Origin: Corallium rubrum
Lineage: Eukaryota > Cnidaria > Anthozoa > Scleralcyonacea > Coralliidae
Length of the DNA: 64,000 nt
Assembly (NCBI GenBank): GCA_964035015.1
Contig: CAXIUP010000141.1
Location: 62,001-126,000, forward strand
Direction of reading: 5' to 3'
Below the pieces are notes generated by a model. The model was not told the DNA's origin, did not search any database, and saw only the letters and a program-made list of their open reading frames with translations. Both the position numbers and the translations under genes were made by a program. This document shows positions 20,789 through 30,474 of the stretch, piece by piece. Position 1 is the first letter of the stretch. Each line of letters starts with the position of its first letter.

Positions 20789-21060
20789 TTATGAAAAACG
20801 TGCAGAATGGCTTATATAAAATCGTACTTCAGAAAAAGAAATAGCATTGGCTTCAAAGTTTAAATTTTTTGAACCATGTAATAAGATATCAACTTGTGAA
20901 ATATTCAAGAAATTCCACGTATTTCCGGCATGATGCGTGACAGAAGCAAGCATTGAAGCACGTAAAGCAGCAAAACGAAGGCAAAATAATAAGTAATAAG
21001 TCACATCCTCTTTAGACACACCACAGGCGCAGGATGGAGATGGAACACAGTTCAGTAAAA
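20789..21060 (-). pseudogene. LINE ORF2 C-terminal fragment with Cys-rich zinc knuckle
   Basis: On the minus strand, upstream of the methionine at 21019, the frame reads CVPSPSCACGVSKEDVTYYL then LFCLRFAALRASML. This is the CxC...E/D...HYLL-C pattern found at the C-terminus of many invertebrate LINE reverse transcriptases. It continues to LLHGSKNLNFEANAISFSEV and ends at 20789. The histidine of the pattern is a tyrosine here. The 5' part is absent, and 21061-21240 probably holds decayed upstream sequence of the same LINE. Confidence 0.6.
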
Positions 21061-21461
21061 AAAGATAATAAGGTGTTTAGTCTTAATCTGGTAGGTAAAA
21101 TAGAAAGGCAACGTTCTCCAAGGTAAACCAATTTGTTAACGGGAGGTATAAAGAACTTTCACGTAACAAATAAGTTTTAAAGGAAGCAAAATAAATAATC
21201 GTATTTGACAATAGCAAAGATATAACGTTCTCCGATAACTTACTATCCACATTGACGTCACTGATATATTGAAATCACATATCAGTCAAACAAACTGAAA
21301 TATCTCAACAACGAAGCAAAGAAACAAAAAACTGCAAAATATGTTACTTTGTCTTTCAAGTGTTCGTTCAAATTCAGATTTAAGTTTCGCTTCAAAATCG
21401 CACATTTTGTCATTCCGCCTTTTACATTGGCCGTGATGTACATGCCCAATATGTGGCATGT

Positions 21462-21844
21462 CTAAACACGATTTAAAGATTGATAATTATTATCATCGTT
21501 ACTTCCCCTCACTTTATCCAATTCCTGATAACTAGACTCTGCAGCTTCAGCGATTGGTTCTTGGTGTCCAACGTGTCTTGAAGTCTTCCTCAGTGACTGA
21601 TAATTATCTTCCTTATTCATTCGCTGTAAATCCAATTCTTGGTAGACAGAAGGATTATCGTGGGTTTCATGACCCCCACGTGTTTCAGAAGGTTTTATAG
21701 GGTGATCTCTTTTTTCTTTCCTTCGTCGATACAACCACATTACGGTGAAAGAGAATACAATCCCAATGCCTATCCCACAAAATAATGTGACAACAGCTAT
21801 ATACCATTCTGTTCCACCACACTTTTTGTCACAAATTGATTTTT
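21462..21844 (-). CDS. Ig-superfamily receptor, last exon: transmembrane segment and tail with two ITAM-like motifs
   Basis: The acceptor is CAG at 21847-21845 after a pyrimidine run, and the first two bases complete a codon left by the preceding exon (phase 1). The exon encodes a short juxtamembrane piece (KSICDKKCGGTEWY), one membrane span (IAVVTLFCGIGIGIVFSFTV), a basic stop-transfer RRRKEKR, and an 82-residue cytoplasmic tail ending at TAG 21464-21462. The tail has VYQEL (Y codon starts 21644), NYQSL (21602), SYQEL (21530) and NYQSL (21485). The pairs are spaced YxxL-x10-YxxL and YxxL-x11-YxxL, within the loose ITAM definition (6-12). Phosphotyrosine signalling is inferred. The tyrosines could alternatively be endocytic YxxL signals. 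Confidence 0.8.
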
Positions 21845-21937
21845 CTGAAGAAAAAAAAGCGAAATACCAATTCCAATAAACTCAAGTCAAAACAAAACAA
21901 ATCACATCACAACAAACCCACGTCACGTCAATTCACA

Positions 21938-22201
21938 TCACAACACAACACAACACAACACAACACAACACAACACAACACAACACAACACAACACAACA
22001 CAACACAGCACAGCACAGCACAGCACAGCACAGCACAGCACAGCACAGCACAGCACAGCACAGCACAGCACAGCACAGCACAGCACAGCACAGCCAGCAC
22101 AACACAACACAACACAACACAACACAACACAACACAACACAACACAACACAACACAACACAACACAACACAACACAACACAACACAACACAACACAACAC
22201 A
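21938..22201. repeat. Three-block microsatellite (CAACA)n-(CAGCA)n-(CAACA)n
   Basis: A 5-bp array in the intron of the Ig gene. Outer blocks are CAACA units and the central block (about 22006-22098) is CAGCA units, with one slipped unit (CAGCCAGCA) near 22093. Long frames on both strands are artefacts of the repeat. Confidence 0.95.
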
Positions 22202-22204
22202 GAA

Positions 22205-22626
22205 CAACGAAACTAAATCAAAACAAATCAACCACCTTTTCATATATTTTTCTATAAACATGCATGTTCATCTGTAACAATATATACTCTCCCTATACGA
22301 TTTCACAGGAGAGTGAGCCATTGAATAGCACTTGGTTAGCTCTCTTCGATCAACAATCCTGCTTTCATTATGGCATTTAATTAATTTTAGAATAAACGTA
22401 TAAGCACGTAACTACGCCATTGCGTTCTTACGTCATTCTGGTTGTTTAGTTGTTTTGTTTATATGACGTGAGCCAACACGATGTTGGCATTTGCTCTGAT
22501 GAAGGTCTGAGTCAACAGGTCGAAAGATCAGAAATAAATAAGAGACTTGCTGTTACCACAAATTATCTCTTGTATTACAATCTTTCTCCATGCAAACAAT
22601 AAAAAAAATAATCATGTTCTTTTTAC
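22205..22626. other. Intron sequence with a hammerhead-like Penelope tail
   Basis: Intron of the Ig gene between 22626 and 21845. At 22496-22525 it contains CTGATGA, then A, a six-pair stem (GGTCTG with CAGGTC, two G-U pairs), and GAAA. This motif resembles the hammerhead ribozyme core carried by Penelope-like elements; a related copy is at 45080. No other feature. Confidence 0.4.
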
Positions 22627-22983
22627 CTGTAGAAGCATTTGTCTTTCTTGTCGGTGTGGTGCTTGGCGCTGGTGTGGTGCTTGGCACTGGTGTGGTCCTT
22701 GGCGCTGGAATTCCTCCTCCAGTTTCTGTCACATTGAGAAATAAACTTTTCTGTATTGACCCAACGGCATTATTGGCAAAACAGGTATATATTCCAATAT
22801 CATCAGAGTCTGCATTTTCAATTATTAGTACTCCTGTACTTGAGACGGTCTTTCCTTTAAACTTAATTTGGTATGTTGGCTTGGGATAACCATCAGTGGC
22901 GATGCATGTTAGCTTAACATTGTCACCAAGTTTGGCAATGTGCTTAGTGGCGTTGCTGCTGAACGTTATCATAGTTGGTTGGT
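22627..22983 (-). CDS. Ig-superfamily receptor, third Ig exon plus Thr/Pro stalk
   Basis: The exon is bounded by TTTAAG acceptor and ACAG|GTAAAA donor and starts and ends in phase 1 (119 codons). It encodes QPTMITFSSNATKHI, an I-set-like Ig domain with its disulphide cysteines in KLTCIATDGYP and IYTCFANNAVGS, and the usual D-x-G-x-Y-x-C strand (DDIGIYTC). The conserved core tryptophan is absent: the C-strand reads PTYQIKFKG. After the domain comes a proline/threonine-rich stalk (TTPVPSTTPAPSTTPT), likely O-glycosylated, that would lift the Ig domains off the membrane. Potential N-glycosylation sites are NAT and NVT. Confidence 0.85.
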
Positions 22984-23344
22984 CTTAAAGAATAAAAATA
23001 GGCACGCTCAGCGTGCATGTATCTACTGGGCCACGGCACAAGTTGTAATAACACTGTTATCATCATGGCGAGAAAAAACCCATTTGTTGACAAGATTGTC
23101 CATGCTGTTCAAGCTTGTTCAGCACTCAAACCGTAACCATGCTGTGCGCGCATGTCTACCATTAACTAGATTAATAACGTATTAATTATCAATTAGCCAA
23201 TCATATAACTAATAAACCAGTAATGTCAATGGCAAACAAAAAAATTTTAAAATGCATTTTGCAGAGGTTTAAGATGAAAGTACAGAAAACTCGGTGTGTT
23301 GTCTAATTGTCACAGTTAAGTAGCTCTAGTAATAAAGGATTTTG

Positions 23345-24030
23345 GTAAAGCTTAGAAAGCCAGCAAGTAAGACAGGTAGCAAACGAAAAACATTTGACAA
23401 TTATTTAAAGGATTTTGTTACAACATTGTCGAAGTACTGTACAGGCAATAATACTGCAATCCGGTTAGTACTGTAGGTAAAGACAATCGGTTGAGATTAC
23501 AACAGTCTTCAGTACCATTGTTGTAATGAAAGGACAAAGAAGAGGATGTGTAGAATGTCATCAAAATAATGAGTAACCATACACTGATTGCGAGCGATAG
23601 CAAAGTCTCTAGTTGTGCTTACACACTATAGAAACAAAAACCATTAAGACACAGGACAGCACAGATAAACTCTACTCATATATGTATGAGTTGCAAATTT
23701 GGACAGATGGTCATCCACCCAAGTACAGTAATAACCCTATCTCCAGAGATTAATTTCGGTCCTCAATGGTAAGAGGCAGTTTGCTGATGGCTAGTAGCCA
23801 AAGCTTAGAAGGCCCATAAGAAAGACAAATAACAACCCAGAAAATTTGATAATTATTTAAAGTATTTTGTTACAATGTCGAAGTACAGGTAATAATCAAT
23901 GCAATGATGAAAGAAATAGGTTGAGATAATAAGTATCTCAAATATCAATGCTGTATTATAAAGTTAGTAAATGAAGAAGATGTCCAGCAATGTCATCAAA
24001 ATCATAAGAGCAACCATACAAGCGTTATAC
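23345..24030 (+). repeat. Diverged direct duplication, about 460 bp apart
   Basis: CTTAGAAAGCCAGCAAG at 23350 and CTTAGAAGGCCCATAAG at 23808 each begin a segment of about 230 bases. The segments share AATTATTTAAAG, TTTTGTTACAA, GTCGAAGTAC and GTCATCAAAAT in the same order. Identity is moderate with indels. Its origin is unknown. Confidence 0.6.
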
Positions 24031-24800
24031 GTCAAGACCACATAGTAAAAGTTAGCTTTAAGAAATGTTTGCAGATTTATGATACAAATTTTGCATGACA
24101 CTGACAACAGGCAATGTGCAATTTAACTACTACACTGACATGAAGACTTGCTGGTTTGCTGGTTCACAGTCTCTACATAGTCTTACATTTGACTGTCTAA
24201 TTGATTTTCTTACAGAAAATCTACAGTATAGCTATCTAAACAAAGATCTTATCAATAAGCTATTTGTAAACACAAAACACATAATTTTACAGTACTGTAT
24301 TAGCACATTTATTCGTGAACTACCGCAGGTTTTGTACTGATTTTTGTTAAAAGAGAGACATCCATTTCTATTCGGCAACGCGCAGCCTCACTGTCAGTTT
24401 ACGAAGCTCAATCTGCTCAAACACATGTTGAGTTTGTTGACTATTGGCTGGGTGAATATGAAATCGTCCAACGACTTTAAAAGGATTTTAAAAACATTTG
24501 TCATCATTCCACCATATTTGTACAACTTACGAAAACCCTGGTACATCACACTTGAAAATAGAGTACAAATTCATACTGAAAAACTTACTAAATTTGTCAA
24601 AAACTTTCTCTACTTGAATATCTCAGTTCACTCCTCTGCATGACTCTCGTAGATTGACTTATGAAATACTTGGTGTACAGTAATTATTTTGGTATCGGTG
24701 ATTTGTCGTCAGTTGTCGTTTCATTCTTCTATATTTTGATTGGCTCCAAAGGCTTTCTATTGTTAACTAACAAACTTAACACGGTGACAGCAATGTATAT

Positions 24801-25018
24801 ACTAGCCTGGTACCCTGGCCCAATCAAAGAATATGGGCCAGGTAACCATGCACTAAAGACTTCTGCTTTCCTATTGGTTAAAAATTTCGCGCGTTTTTAT
24901 TGGCTATGAGTGAAACTGCAATCATCAACAAGAGATTTAGCCCTGATGACGCGAGAATGAGATTACTGTTTACATGTCCCATATTTCTTTTGAAATTGGG
25001 CCAGGGTACCAGACTACG
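24801..25018. mobile_element. Foldback element with CTGGTACCCTGGCCCAAT arms
   Basis: ACTAGCCTGGTACCCTGGCC at 24801 is mirrored by GGCCAGGGTACCAGACTACG ending near 25018. A shortened internal copy (GGGCCAGGTAACCATG) is near 24835. Length is about 218 bases. No coding frame of note. Confidence 0.6.
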
Positions 25019-25189
25019 TATCTACTTGCACACGCGCAATAGATGCAAAAATAAAACGCAAGATTTACCGATAATGCTTTCTTCATATTACTTTTTAAAG
25101 TAATATGAGTTTTTAATAGGAGTTTTTAAAGAACGAACTAAAACTAAACTAACTTATATTTATACTGGATAACTCTATCAGTCATATAT

Positions 25190-25433
25190 AACTGTTCTCC
25201 CTAGAGGTTCAGTAAGGGCCATCCCTCATTGGTCCAGTATTACTACAAGAGGAAACTGGAGTACACGGGGGAAACCTTGGGGTTTTGTGGAGTCAAACTG
25301 GAAGCACTCTTCTCACATGCGGCCAATGAAGGTGAAATTTTCAATCACTGACAGATAACTTCTGAGAGCAGGAATCGAACCTGGGTCACATAGGTGAAAG
25401 GCACGTGCGCTAACCACTGTGCCACCGAGCTAG
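25190..25433 (-). repeat. tRNA-derived SINE
   Basis: On the minus strand the head reads GCTCGGTGGCACAGTGGTTA with an A-box (TGGCACAGTGG, 25424-25414) and a B-box (GGTTCGATTCC, 25381-25371), the internal RNA polymerase III promoter of a tRNA. A tail of about 170 unrelated bases follows to about 25190. This is the standard layout of a SINE. No poly(A) or TSD could be defined confidently. Confidence 0.75.
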
Positions 25434-26006
25434 TTGCGAGTTTTTTTAAACAAAGCAACAACATAATATTTGTCCGTTGCTTAGTTGTTATAGCACGACG
25501 TAACAACATATCATATTCATTTGATATATTGCAAGGATAATTTATTCATTTGACGGATCGTGGTTGACAATCCGTATAGGATTGGTGCGAATCGTACGGA
25601 TCGTATGGAAATGTGGTAAGGCGTGTCAGTGAAATGCAAATGCACAGCTGGAGTTAAATAATTATTGAAATAAATTATGGGTGGTAAATTGACACAATAG
25701 GGAGTTTAATCAAACTAGGACGACGAAAAGAGATTGTCGTATATTTTGAATTCAAACTCAAGACGTGGAAATGATCTGAATAACGTTGTATGTAGAATGG
25801 GGACAGCGTTAAGATTACTGTTGGGACTAAAAATTATTCATTTTCTTTGTTGTATGTTGAAAATTCTATTCTATTAAAGACGTCGTCCTTGACGTTGTCG
25901 ATGCATTTGCTTATAAGCTCCCCAATGTTTCGTATGACACAGTTTGACACACTTTGACAAAGTGTGTTCAAAAGTGTAATATAATTATACCATGTGAATA
26001 AAACTA

Positions 26007-26213
26007 CTGTTACACGATGCAATTTTCCTTGCAACTTACAACAAAAACCGTAGCAACTTGCAATTTTTTTATTTTTGCCGTGTTGCAAGTTGCAAGAAAA
26101 GTTGGATGGGTTCAACTTTATGCTGCTGCAACTTGCAACAAAGTTTGCAAGTTGCTGAACGTGTACGTAACACTGGGTAAATTTGTTGCAAGAAAAATTG
26201 CATCGTGTAACAG
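26007..26213. mobile_element. Foldback MITE, CTGTTACACGATGCAA family
   Basis: CTGTTACACGATGCAATTTT at 26007 and its reverse complement ending at 26213 form the inverted ends, and the interior repeats TTGCAACTTGCAA-type words. The same terminal sequence, with CGGTGCAA, bounds the satellite-bearing element at 46390-47480, so both belong to one family. Confidence 0.7.
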
Positions 26214-26321
26214 CACCTTAGTGACATGCAGATCGTGCACAAAATGTACTATCTGTATGTGTGCGTGACTCAATTGCTATAACAAACGATTGATGTAAAA
26301 GGATGAAATAAGTGTACTCAC

Positions 26322-26570
26322 AAAGAACAGTAACGTCAACTCGTTTTTCTTCCCATAAATTACCACTTTGTACACGACACACGTATGTCCCATTCTTGCT
26401 AATGTTACGCAATGTCAAAATGTTATCCACAGTAGTCAACTTATCATCATCCTTTAACCACATTATGCTAGGAGGGGGACTGCCATCGTTTCCAGAACAT
26501 TTACAGGAAAAAGTCTTTCCCTCTTCAATAGACACAGAAGTATTACAAGTAACGTTAACAACTAGTTTAT
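26322..26570 (-). CDS. Ig-superfamily receptor, second Ig exon
   Basis: The exon starts after TTTCAG (26573-26571) and ends at CTTT|GTGAGT, phase 1 at both edges, 83 residues. The domain has KLVVNVTCNTSVSIEEGKTF, the B-strand cysteines FSCKCSG, the core tryptophan (IMWLKDDD) and the F-strand NGTYVCRVQSG. The exon is built exactly like the next one upstream (27099-27365), down to the paired FSCxCSG and CRVQSG words and the VDVTV ending, so the two arose by exon duplication. Extracellular ligand binding is the likely role; the ligand is unknown. Confidence 0.85.
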
Positions 26571-26636
26571 CTGAAACAAAAGAAAAGATTCATACATAAA
26601 TGTTTTAATAAAGTAAAAGTAAGAGTAAAACAAGAG

Positions 26637-26820
26637 AAGAGAAGAAAAGGGAAGGGAAGGGACGGGAAGGGACGGGAAGGGAAGGGAAGGGAAGGGAAGG
26701 GACGGGAAGGGAAGGGAAGGGACGGGAAGGGAAGGAAAGGAAAGGGAAGGGAAGGGAAGGGAAGGGAAGGGAAGGGAAGGGAAGGGAAGGGAAGGGAAGG
26801 GAAGGGAAGGGAAGGGAAGG
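26637..26820. repeat. (GGGAA)n microsatellite with GGGAC variants
   Basis: About 36 units of GGGAA, some GGGAC, on the plus strand, in the intron between the first and second Ig exons. Purine-only on one strand. The long Pro/Phe/Ser frame on the minus strand is an artefact. Confidence 0.95.
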
Positions 26821-26944
26821 GGTATGGCTCGTTACTCAGAGTGGCAAAGAGTGAAGTCTCTCGATACTGAAGAAACTGGGCGTGTCGCGTCAGTTTCGAA
26901 ATTTCCAATATAAGTACCATCATTCCACGACCTGCTTCCCACTT

Positions 26945-26990
26945 GACCATGTAGCTCAGTTGGTAGCCGCGTCGGAGTGGTCGAGTCGAG
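26945..26990 (+). repeat. tRNA-like A-box fragment
   Basis: ATGTAGCTCAGTTGGTAG followed by CCGCGTCGGAGTGGTCGAG resembles the D-arm side of a tRNA. There is no B-box within 60 bases, so this is a truncated SINE or tRNA relic. Confidence 0.4.
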
Positions 26991-27098
26991 TTTTTCTTAC
27001 CCAGTATGGTTTGTTATTCGGAGTAACACCTAATATTATTCTTCACCTCCGCTGTCCCACACTAAATATTCCTACAACATAAAAATAAATATACTTAC

Positions 27099-27365
27099 CA
27101 AAAACAGTGACGTCAATTCGTTGTTCGTCAGTTAAAGTTCCACTTTGCACTCGACAAATGTACGTCCCTGCATCGTTCTTACTAATGTTTTTTATGTCCA
27201 GTGGCGCACTCAGATATCCCTTTGTTATAGATGTTGGATTGTTGTCTTTAAGCCAATATGCAGTAGGAGGAGGATGGCCACTCACTCCAGAACAAATACA
27301 TGAAAAGTTTTCACCTTCAGTGAGATTTACAGGAGTAGCACAGGTAATTTTAGCAACTGGTGGAA
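27099..27365 (-). CDS. Ig-superfamily receptor, most upstream Ig exon found
   Basis: The exon is bounded by TTTTTTAG acceptor (27367-27366) and TTTTTG|GTAAGT donor (27098), phase 1 at both ends, 89 residues. It encodes PPVAKITCATPVNLTEG, FSCICSG, the core tryptophan in AYWLKDNN, and DAGTYICRVQSG, a complete Ig domain. Spliced to the three downstream exons it gives a type I membrane receptor with at least three Ig domains. The exon for the signal peptide, and possibly more Ig exons, must lie further upstream on the minus strand, but I could not find them in 27.4-30.4 kb, which is full of foldback elements. The gene could therefore be larger than seen, or 5'-truncated. Confidence 0.85.
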
Positions 27366-27511
27366 CTAAAAAATGGAGAGAGAAAACACTGAATAGTAGA
27401 CAATGAGCAAATGGAAATGTTTGTAGTACATCAACAAATCTGGCACACATATTCTGAAGCCTGTGAGGACTGTTTGCTTGCAGAAAACCAAGCGCGCGTC
27501 CCAGGCTTTAA

Positions 27512-27685
27512 GACCCCGTTTACACGATGCTGGTACAATTTGAAAACGGAACGAAATCATGCCGGTATGCAAATACAGCATATAACATTTCATGTTATTT
27601 TTGTGCTGGACCGTGTAAACGTAAGGCCTAAACGGCATGATTTTGTTTCGTTTTCAAATTGTACCAGCATCGTGTAAACGAGGTC
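27512..27685. mobile_element. Foldback MITE, 174 bp, with TAA target duplication
   Basis: The ends GACCCCGTTTACACGATGCT and the reverse complement of AGCATCGTGTAAACGAGGTC pair over about 50 bases. TAA flanks both sides (27509-27511 and 27686-27688), as in Harbinger-type MITEs. It directly abuts the next foldback. Confidence 0.75.
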
Positions 27686-27686
27686 T

Positions 27687-27825
27687 AAGGCTGTTTTCAT
27701 TACGTCGGCTTTGCCCGTGCGGGCCGAGCGTGCACTGTTTAGTTCGCCTTGGAAGTTGAAATATTTCCAACTTTCAAAGCCCGACTCCGCCGCGCGGGCA
27801 AAGCGGACGTAATGAAAACAGCCTT
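27687..27825. mobile_element. Foldback element with GGCTGTTTTCATTACGTC arms
   Basis: AAGGCTGTTTTCATTACGTC at 27687 is mirrored by GACGTAATGAAAACAGCCTT at 27806-27825. Next to these, GGCTTTGCCCG pairs with CGGGCAAAGC. It lies back to back with the preceding MITE, sharing the TAA between them. Confidence 0.75.
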
Positions 27826-28207
27826 TAGAACCGTAATCAACAGGAGACTGACGGGCCGAGAGAATGATAGGCAAAAATCAAAGTATTACAATTTTTAAAA
27901 TCTTTTAGGCATCAAACGTCGAACTTCTCATGCGCCCTACCTAATGCAAATCAGCATAAAATCTGCATTCAGGTCATCATCTTTACATTCGGCGCATGAA
28001 AAGAGCGGTGTTTGTCCTTGGCCTTAGTCGTTTAATAGCATTAATACGGGCAGGGCAGAATCTATTTTTGAAATGTGATCAGTGTTTGTCTATTTAGATT
28101 CCTAGTGCTTTACTATATGTAGAACACATTTAACCGATTTATCTTTTATTTTTATATTTGGTTCAATTAACACAGAATTAATTTTAGGTTTTGATCCAAT
28201 TAGGAGA

Positions 28208-29885
28208 TGAGATAGTCTAATAGACCTTTTCGATAATTACGTCACGCTGCATGAAAACGAGGCTCCCAGGCCAAAGTTTCACAATTTTGATTATCGTAGT
28301 AACCTGCCATATTTGTTAATGGAAGAAGATGGCTAATAACGTCCAAACTATATAAGGTAGAAATACATCGTGTACGTATGTTGTTAGGCATTTCATAAGC
28401 TTTCATTTGATGTATATTTTAAGTTTCTATGTTGTATGTAACTTTTTAAAATGTCCAAAATGTTCGCACCATTGCTCGTCAAGTAATAATAATGAAGTCC
28501 CACAACTGTTGTAGAATTTCCGATATTGTTTTTAAAATACATAACGCACAACTTTGAAACATATATCAAACAGAAGATACTGTAAAATGCTATTTGCGGT
28601 AGAACTTTCAAGTTTTTAGTTTAAGAGAAAGTATTTTAAAACTGATGGGAAAACGTACCATTATCTTGGTCTGAGTTGTAAACAAAACAAACTTAACAAT
28701 TCATCCATCAGACCAAGATAACATCAATTTTTCTCATTTTTAAAATACTTCCCCTTAAGCTAGAAATTTGAAAGTTCTACCACAAATAGCATTTTACAGT
28801 ATCTTCTGTTTGATATATGTTTCAAAGTTGTATGTTGAATATTTTAAAAACGGTATTCGAAATTCTACAACAGTTGTGAGAAATCCATATCATATTTATT
28901 ACTTCACGAGCAATGGTGCGAACATTTTGGACATTTTAAAAAGTTACACACAACACAGAAACTTAAAATATACATCAAATGAAAGCTTATGAAATGCCTA
29001 ACAACATAGGTACACGATGTATTTCTACCATATATAGTTTGGACGTTATTAGCCATCTTCTTCCATAAACAGATATGACGGGATTACTATGATAATCAAA
29101 ATTGTGCAACTTTGGCCTGGGAGCCTCGTTTTCATGAAGCGTGACGTAATTATCGAAAAGGTCTATTGGCGCGCCTCGCGAGTCGCGAGTAAATGGCGCG
29201 GGTCGCGACAAAATGGCGCGAGAAAACTTTTGTCGCAGGCTTTTGTTCCGCTTTAATTTTGCCTGGATACCGGGGAACAAAGAACCTAAAAATATAGATG
29301 CAATAATAGATTATCTCAAATTTCCTCAACGTGTGTTCAGTTGTTTACGCACAGAGAATGGGCAGCGATGTATCCTCTAAATGCTGTAATCGTCTGTCGT
29401 TTCTTTATATCGTGCTCCGTCCAACTTACCAATATACTTAGCCGACATGTCGACAATAATTGTGGCCGAAGATTAGTGGATGGCTCTCATCAAGCATTTA
29501 TTTATATGCATGGATAAAGTCATAAAGCGTTTTAAGATCGTGTTATATATACACATATTATACATTGACAGCAAGCTAAGATATTTATCAAATATGGACT
29601 ATTAATATTCGGCCACAATAAGTACTAAGTAATATTGGTATTAAGTTGGACGGAGCGCGATATAAAGAAACGACAGACGATTACAGTGTTTAGAAGATAC
29701 ATCATGATCGCTGTCCATTCTCTGTGCGTAAACAAATGAACACACGCGGAGGAAATTTGAGTTAATTGCATCTATATTTTTAGGTTCTTTGTCCCCCAGT
29801 AGCAAAACCGGAGAAAAAGAGCCAGGCAAAATTAAAGCCGGAACAAAAGTCCGCGACAAAAGTTTACTCGCAATTAGACTATCTC
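28208..29885. mobile_element. Large foldback element, left arm split by another insertion
   Basis: GATAGTCTAAT at 28211 pairs with ATTAGACTATCTC at 29873. After the insertion at 28223-29163 the left arm resumes: CGAGTAAATGGCG, CTTTTGTCGC, TTTTGTTCCG, TTTAATTTTGCC and AAAGAACCTAAAAATATAG pair in order with the right arm at 29640-29880. ATATCGTGCTCCGTCCAACTT near 29408 pairs with AAGTTGGACGGAGCGCGATA near 29642. The central loop is 29430-29640. No protein is encoded. Confidence 0.7.
28223..29163. mobile_element. Long-arm foldback element, 941 bp, flanked by TA
   Basis: The ends GACCTTTTCGATAATTACGT and its reverse complement are flanked by TA on both sides (28221-28222, 29164-29165). The arms are about 420 bases each and meet near 28690, so nearly the whole element is a palindrome. 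Two mirrored frames beginning MKVLPQIAFYSIFCLIYVSK at 28611 (minus) and 28768 (plus) are by-products of the symmetry. TA flanks suggest mobilisation by a Tc1/mariner-type transposase. It sits inside the larger foldback. Confidence 0.75.
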
Positions 29886-29948
29886 TTAGGAGATACTGAG
29901 TTTTGGGCTCTTGGCTATGTTAAGGTAGTAAGTGTATTTAACAAAAGC

Positions 29949-30094
29949 GATGTCTCATGTCGCCGATCGTCGCCGACCCATGATTTAGATCCATGTTAAG
30001 TAAAAAATAAAAGCATTGCTTTTCTGCATTGTTCTTTATTACTTAACATGCATCTGAATCATGGATCGGCGACGGTCGGCGACATATGAGAACT
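29949..30094. mobile_element. Foldback MITE, TCATGTCGCCGATCG family
   Basis: TCTCATGTCGCCGATCGTCG on the left pairs with the reverse of CGACGGTCGGCGACATATGA on the right. ATCCATGTTAAGTAA pairs with TTACTTAACATGCATC around a short loop. The same sequence, with a damaged left end, is nested inside the MITE at 17615-18083. Confidence 0.75.
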
Positions 30095-30099
30095 GGGCT

Positions 30100-30470
30100 T
30101 AAGAGTTGATTACCGTGAACCGAGGCTTTTAGCCAAATACAATTAGGTTGTGCCCGCAATGCGATATTTCCTAAAGAGCGGTAGCTTTCCACACAAGCAA
30201 AAACAGCATAGACCACTTTCATAATGGCCACCACTTTAAATATTCTTTTATGTGCATCTAAATAAGCCTTCCTAGCCTCGTTATGAAGCAAAGATTCTTT
30301 TGAATTGTAGACACGCAAACGAGGCTAGAAAGGCTTATTAAGATGCACATAAGAGAATATTCAAACAAGACGCCCGCTAGGCGTAAACTCGGGCTACTTA
30401 AAATATATACAACATATTAACAAAGAAGATTAATACGAACTATGAACAATAAAAACACGAAACCAAGGCA
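30100..30470. other. Short inverted segment, otherwise unassigned
   Basis: AATATTCTTTTATGTGCATC at 30238 is mirrored by the AGATGCACATAAGAGAATATTC stretch near 30342, and AAGCCTTCCTAGCCTCGT by ACGAGGCTAGAAAGGCTT, so another short foldback lies at about 30235-30365. No gene was found. Confidence 0.45.
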
Positions 30471-30474
30471 AAAC

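Larger units (their letters stand above)
22984..26321. other. Large intron of the Ig gene (3.3 kb) with repeats
   Basis: No exon found. It holds a diverged direct duplication (23345-23600 and 23803-24030), a foldback element at 24801-25018, a tRNA-derived SINE at 25190-25433 and a foldback at 26007-26213. A minus-strand frame of 61 codons at 23418-23603 begins with a signal-peptide-like stretch but lies in the duplicated repeat and lacks a phase-1 donor, so I do not call it. Confidence 0.5.

Noticed and set aside
21836..22261. Frames of Thr/Gln/His or Cys/Val/Leu repeats
   Set aside because: Translations of the CAACA/CAGCA microsatellite inside an intron.
23418..23603. Signal-peptide exon for the Ig receptor
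   Set aside because: It lies between Ig exons rather than upstream of them, falls in a duplicated repeat and has no phase-1 donor.
28393..28992. Two similar frames beginning MKVLPQIAFYSIFCLIYVSK on opposite strands
   Set aside because: They are mirror images produced by the arms of a long foldback element, not a gene pair.
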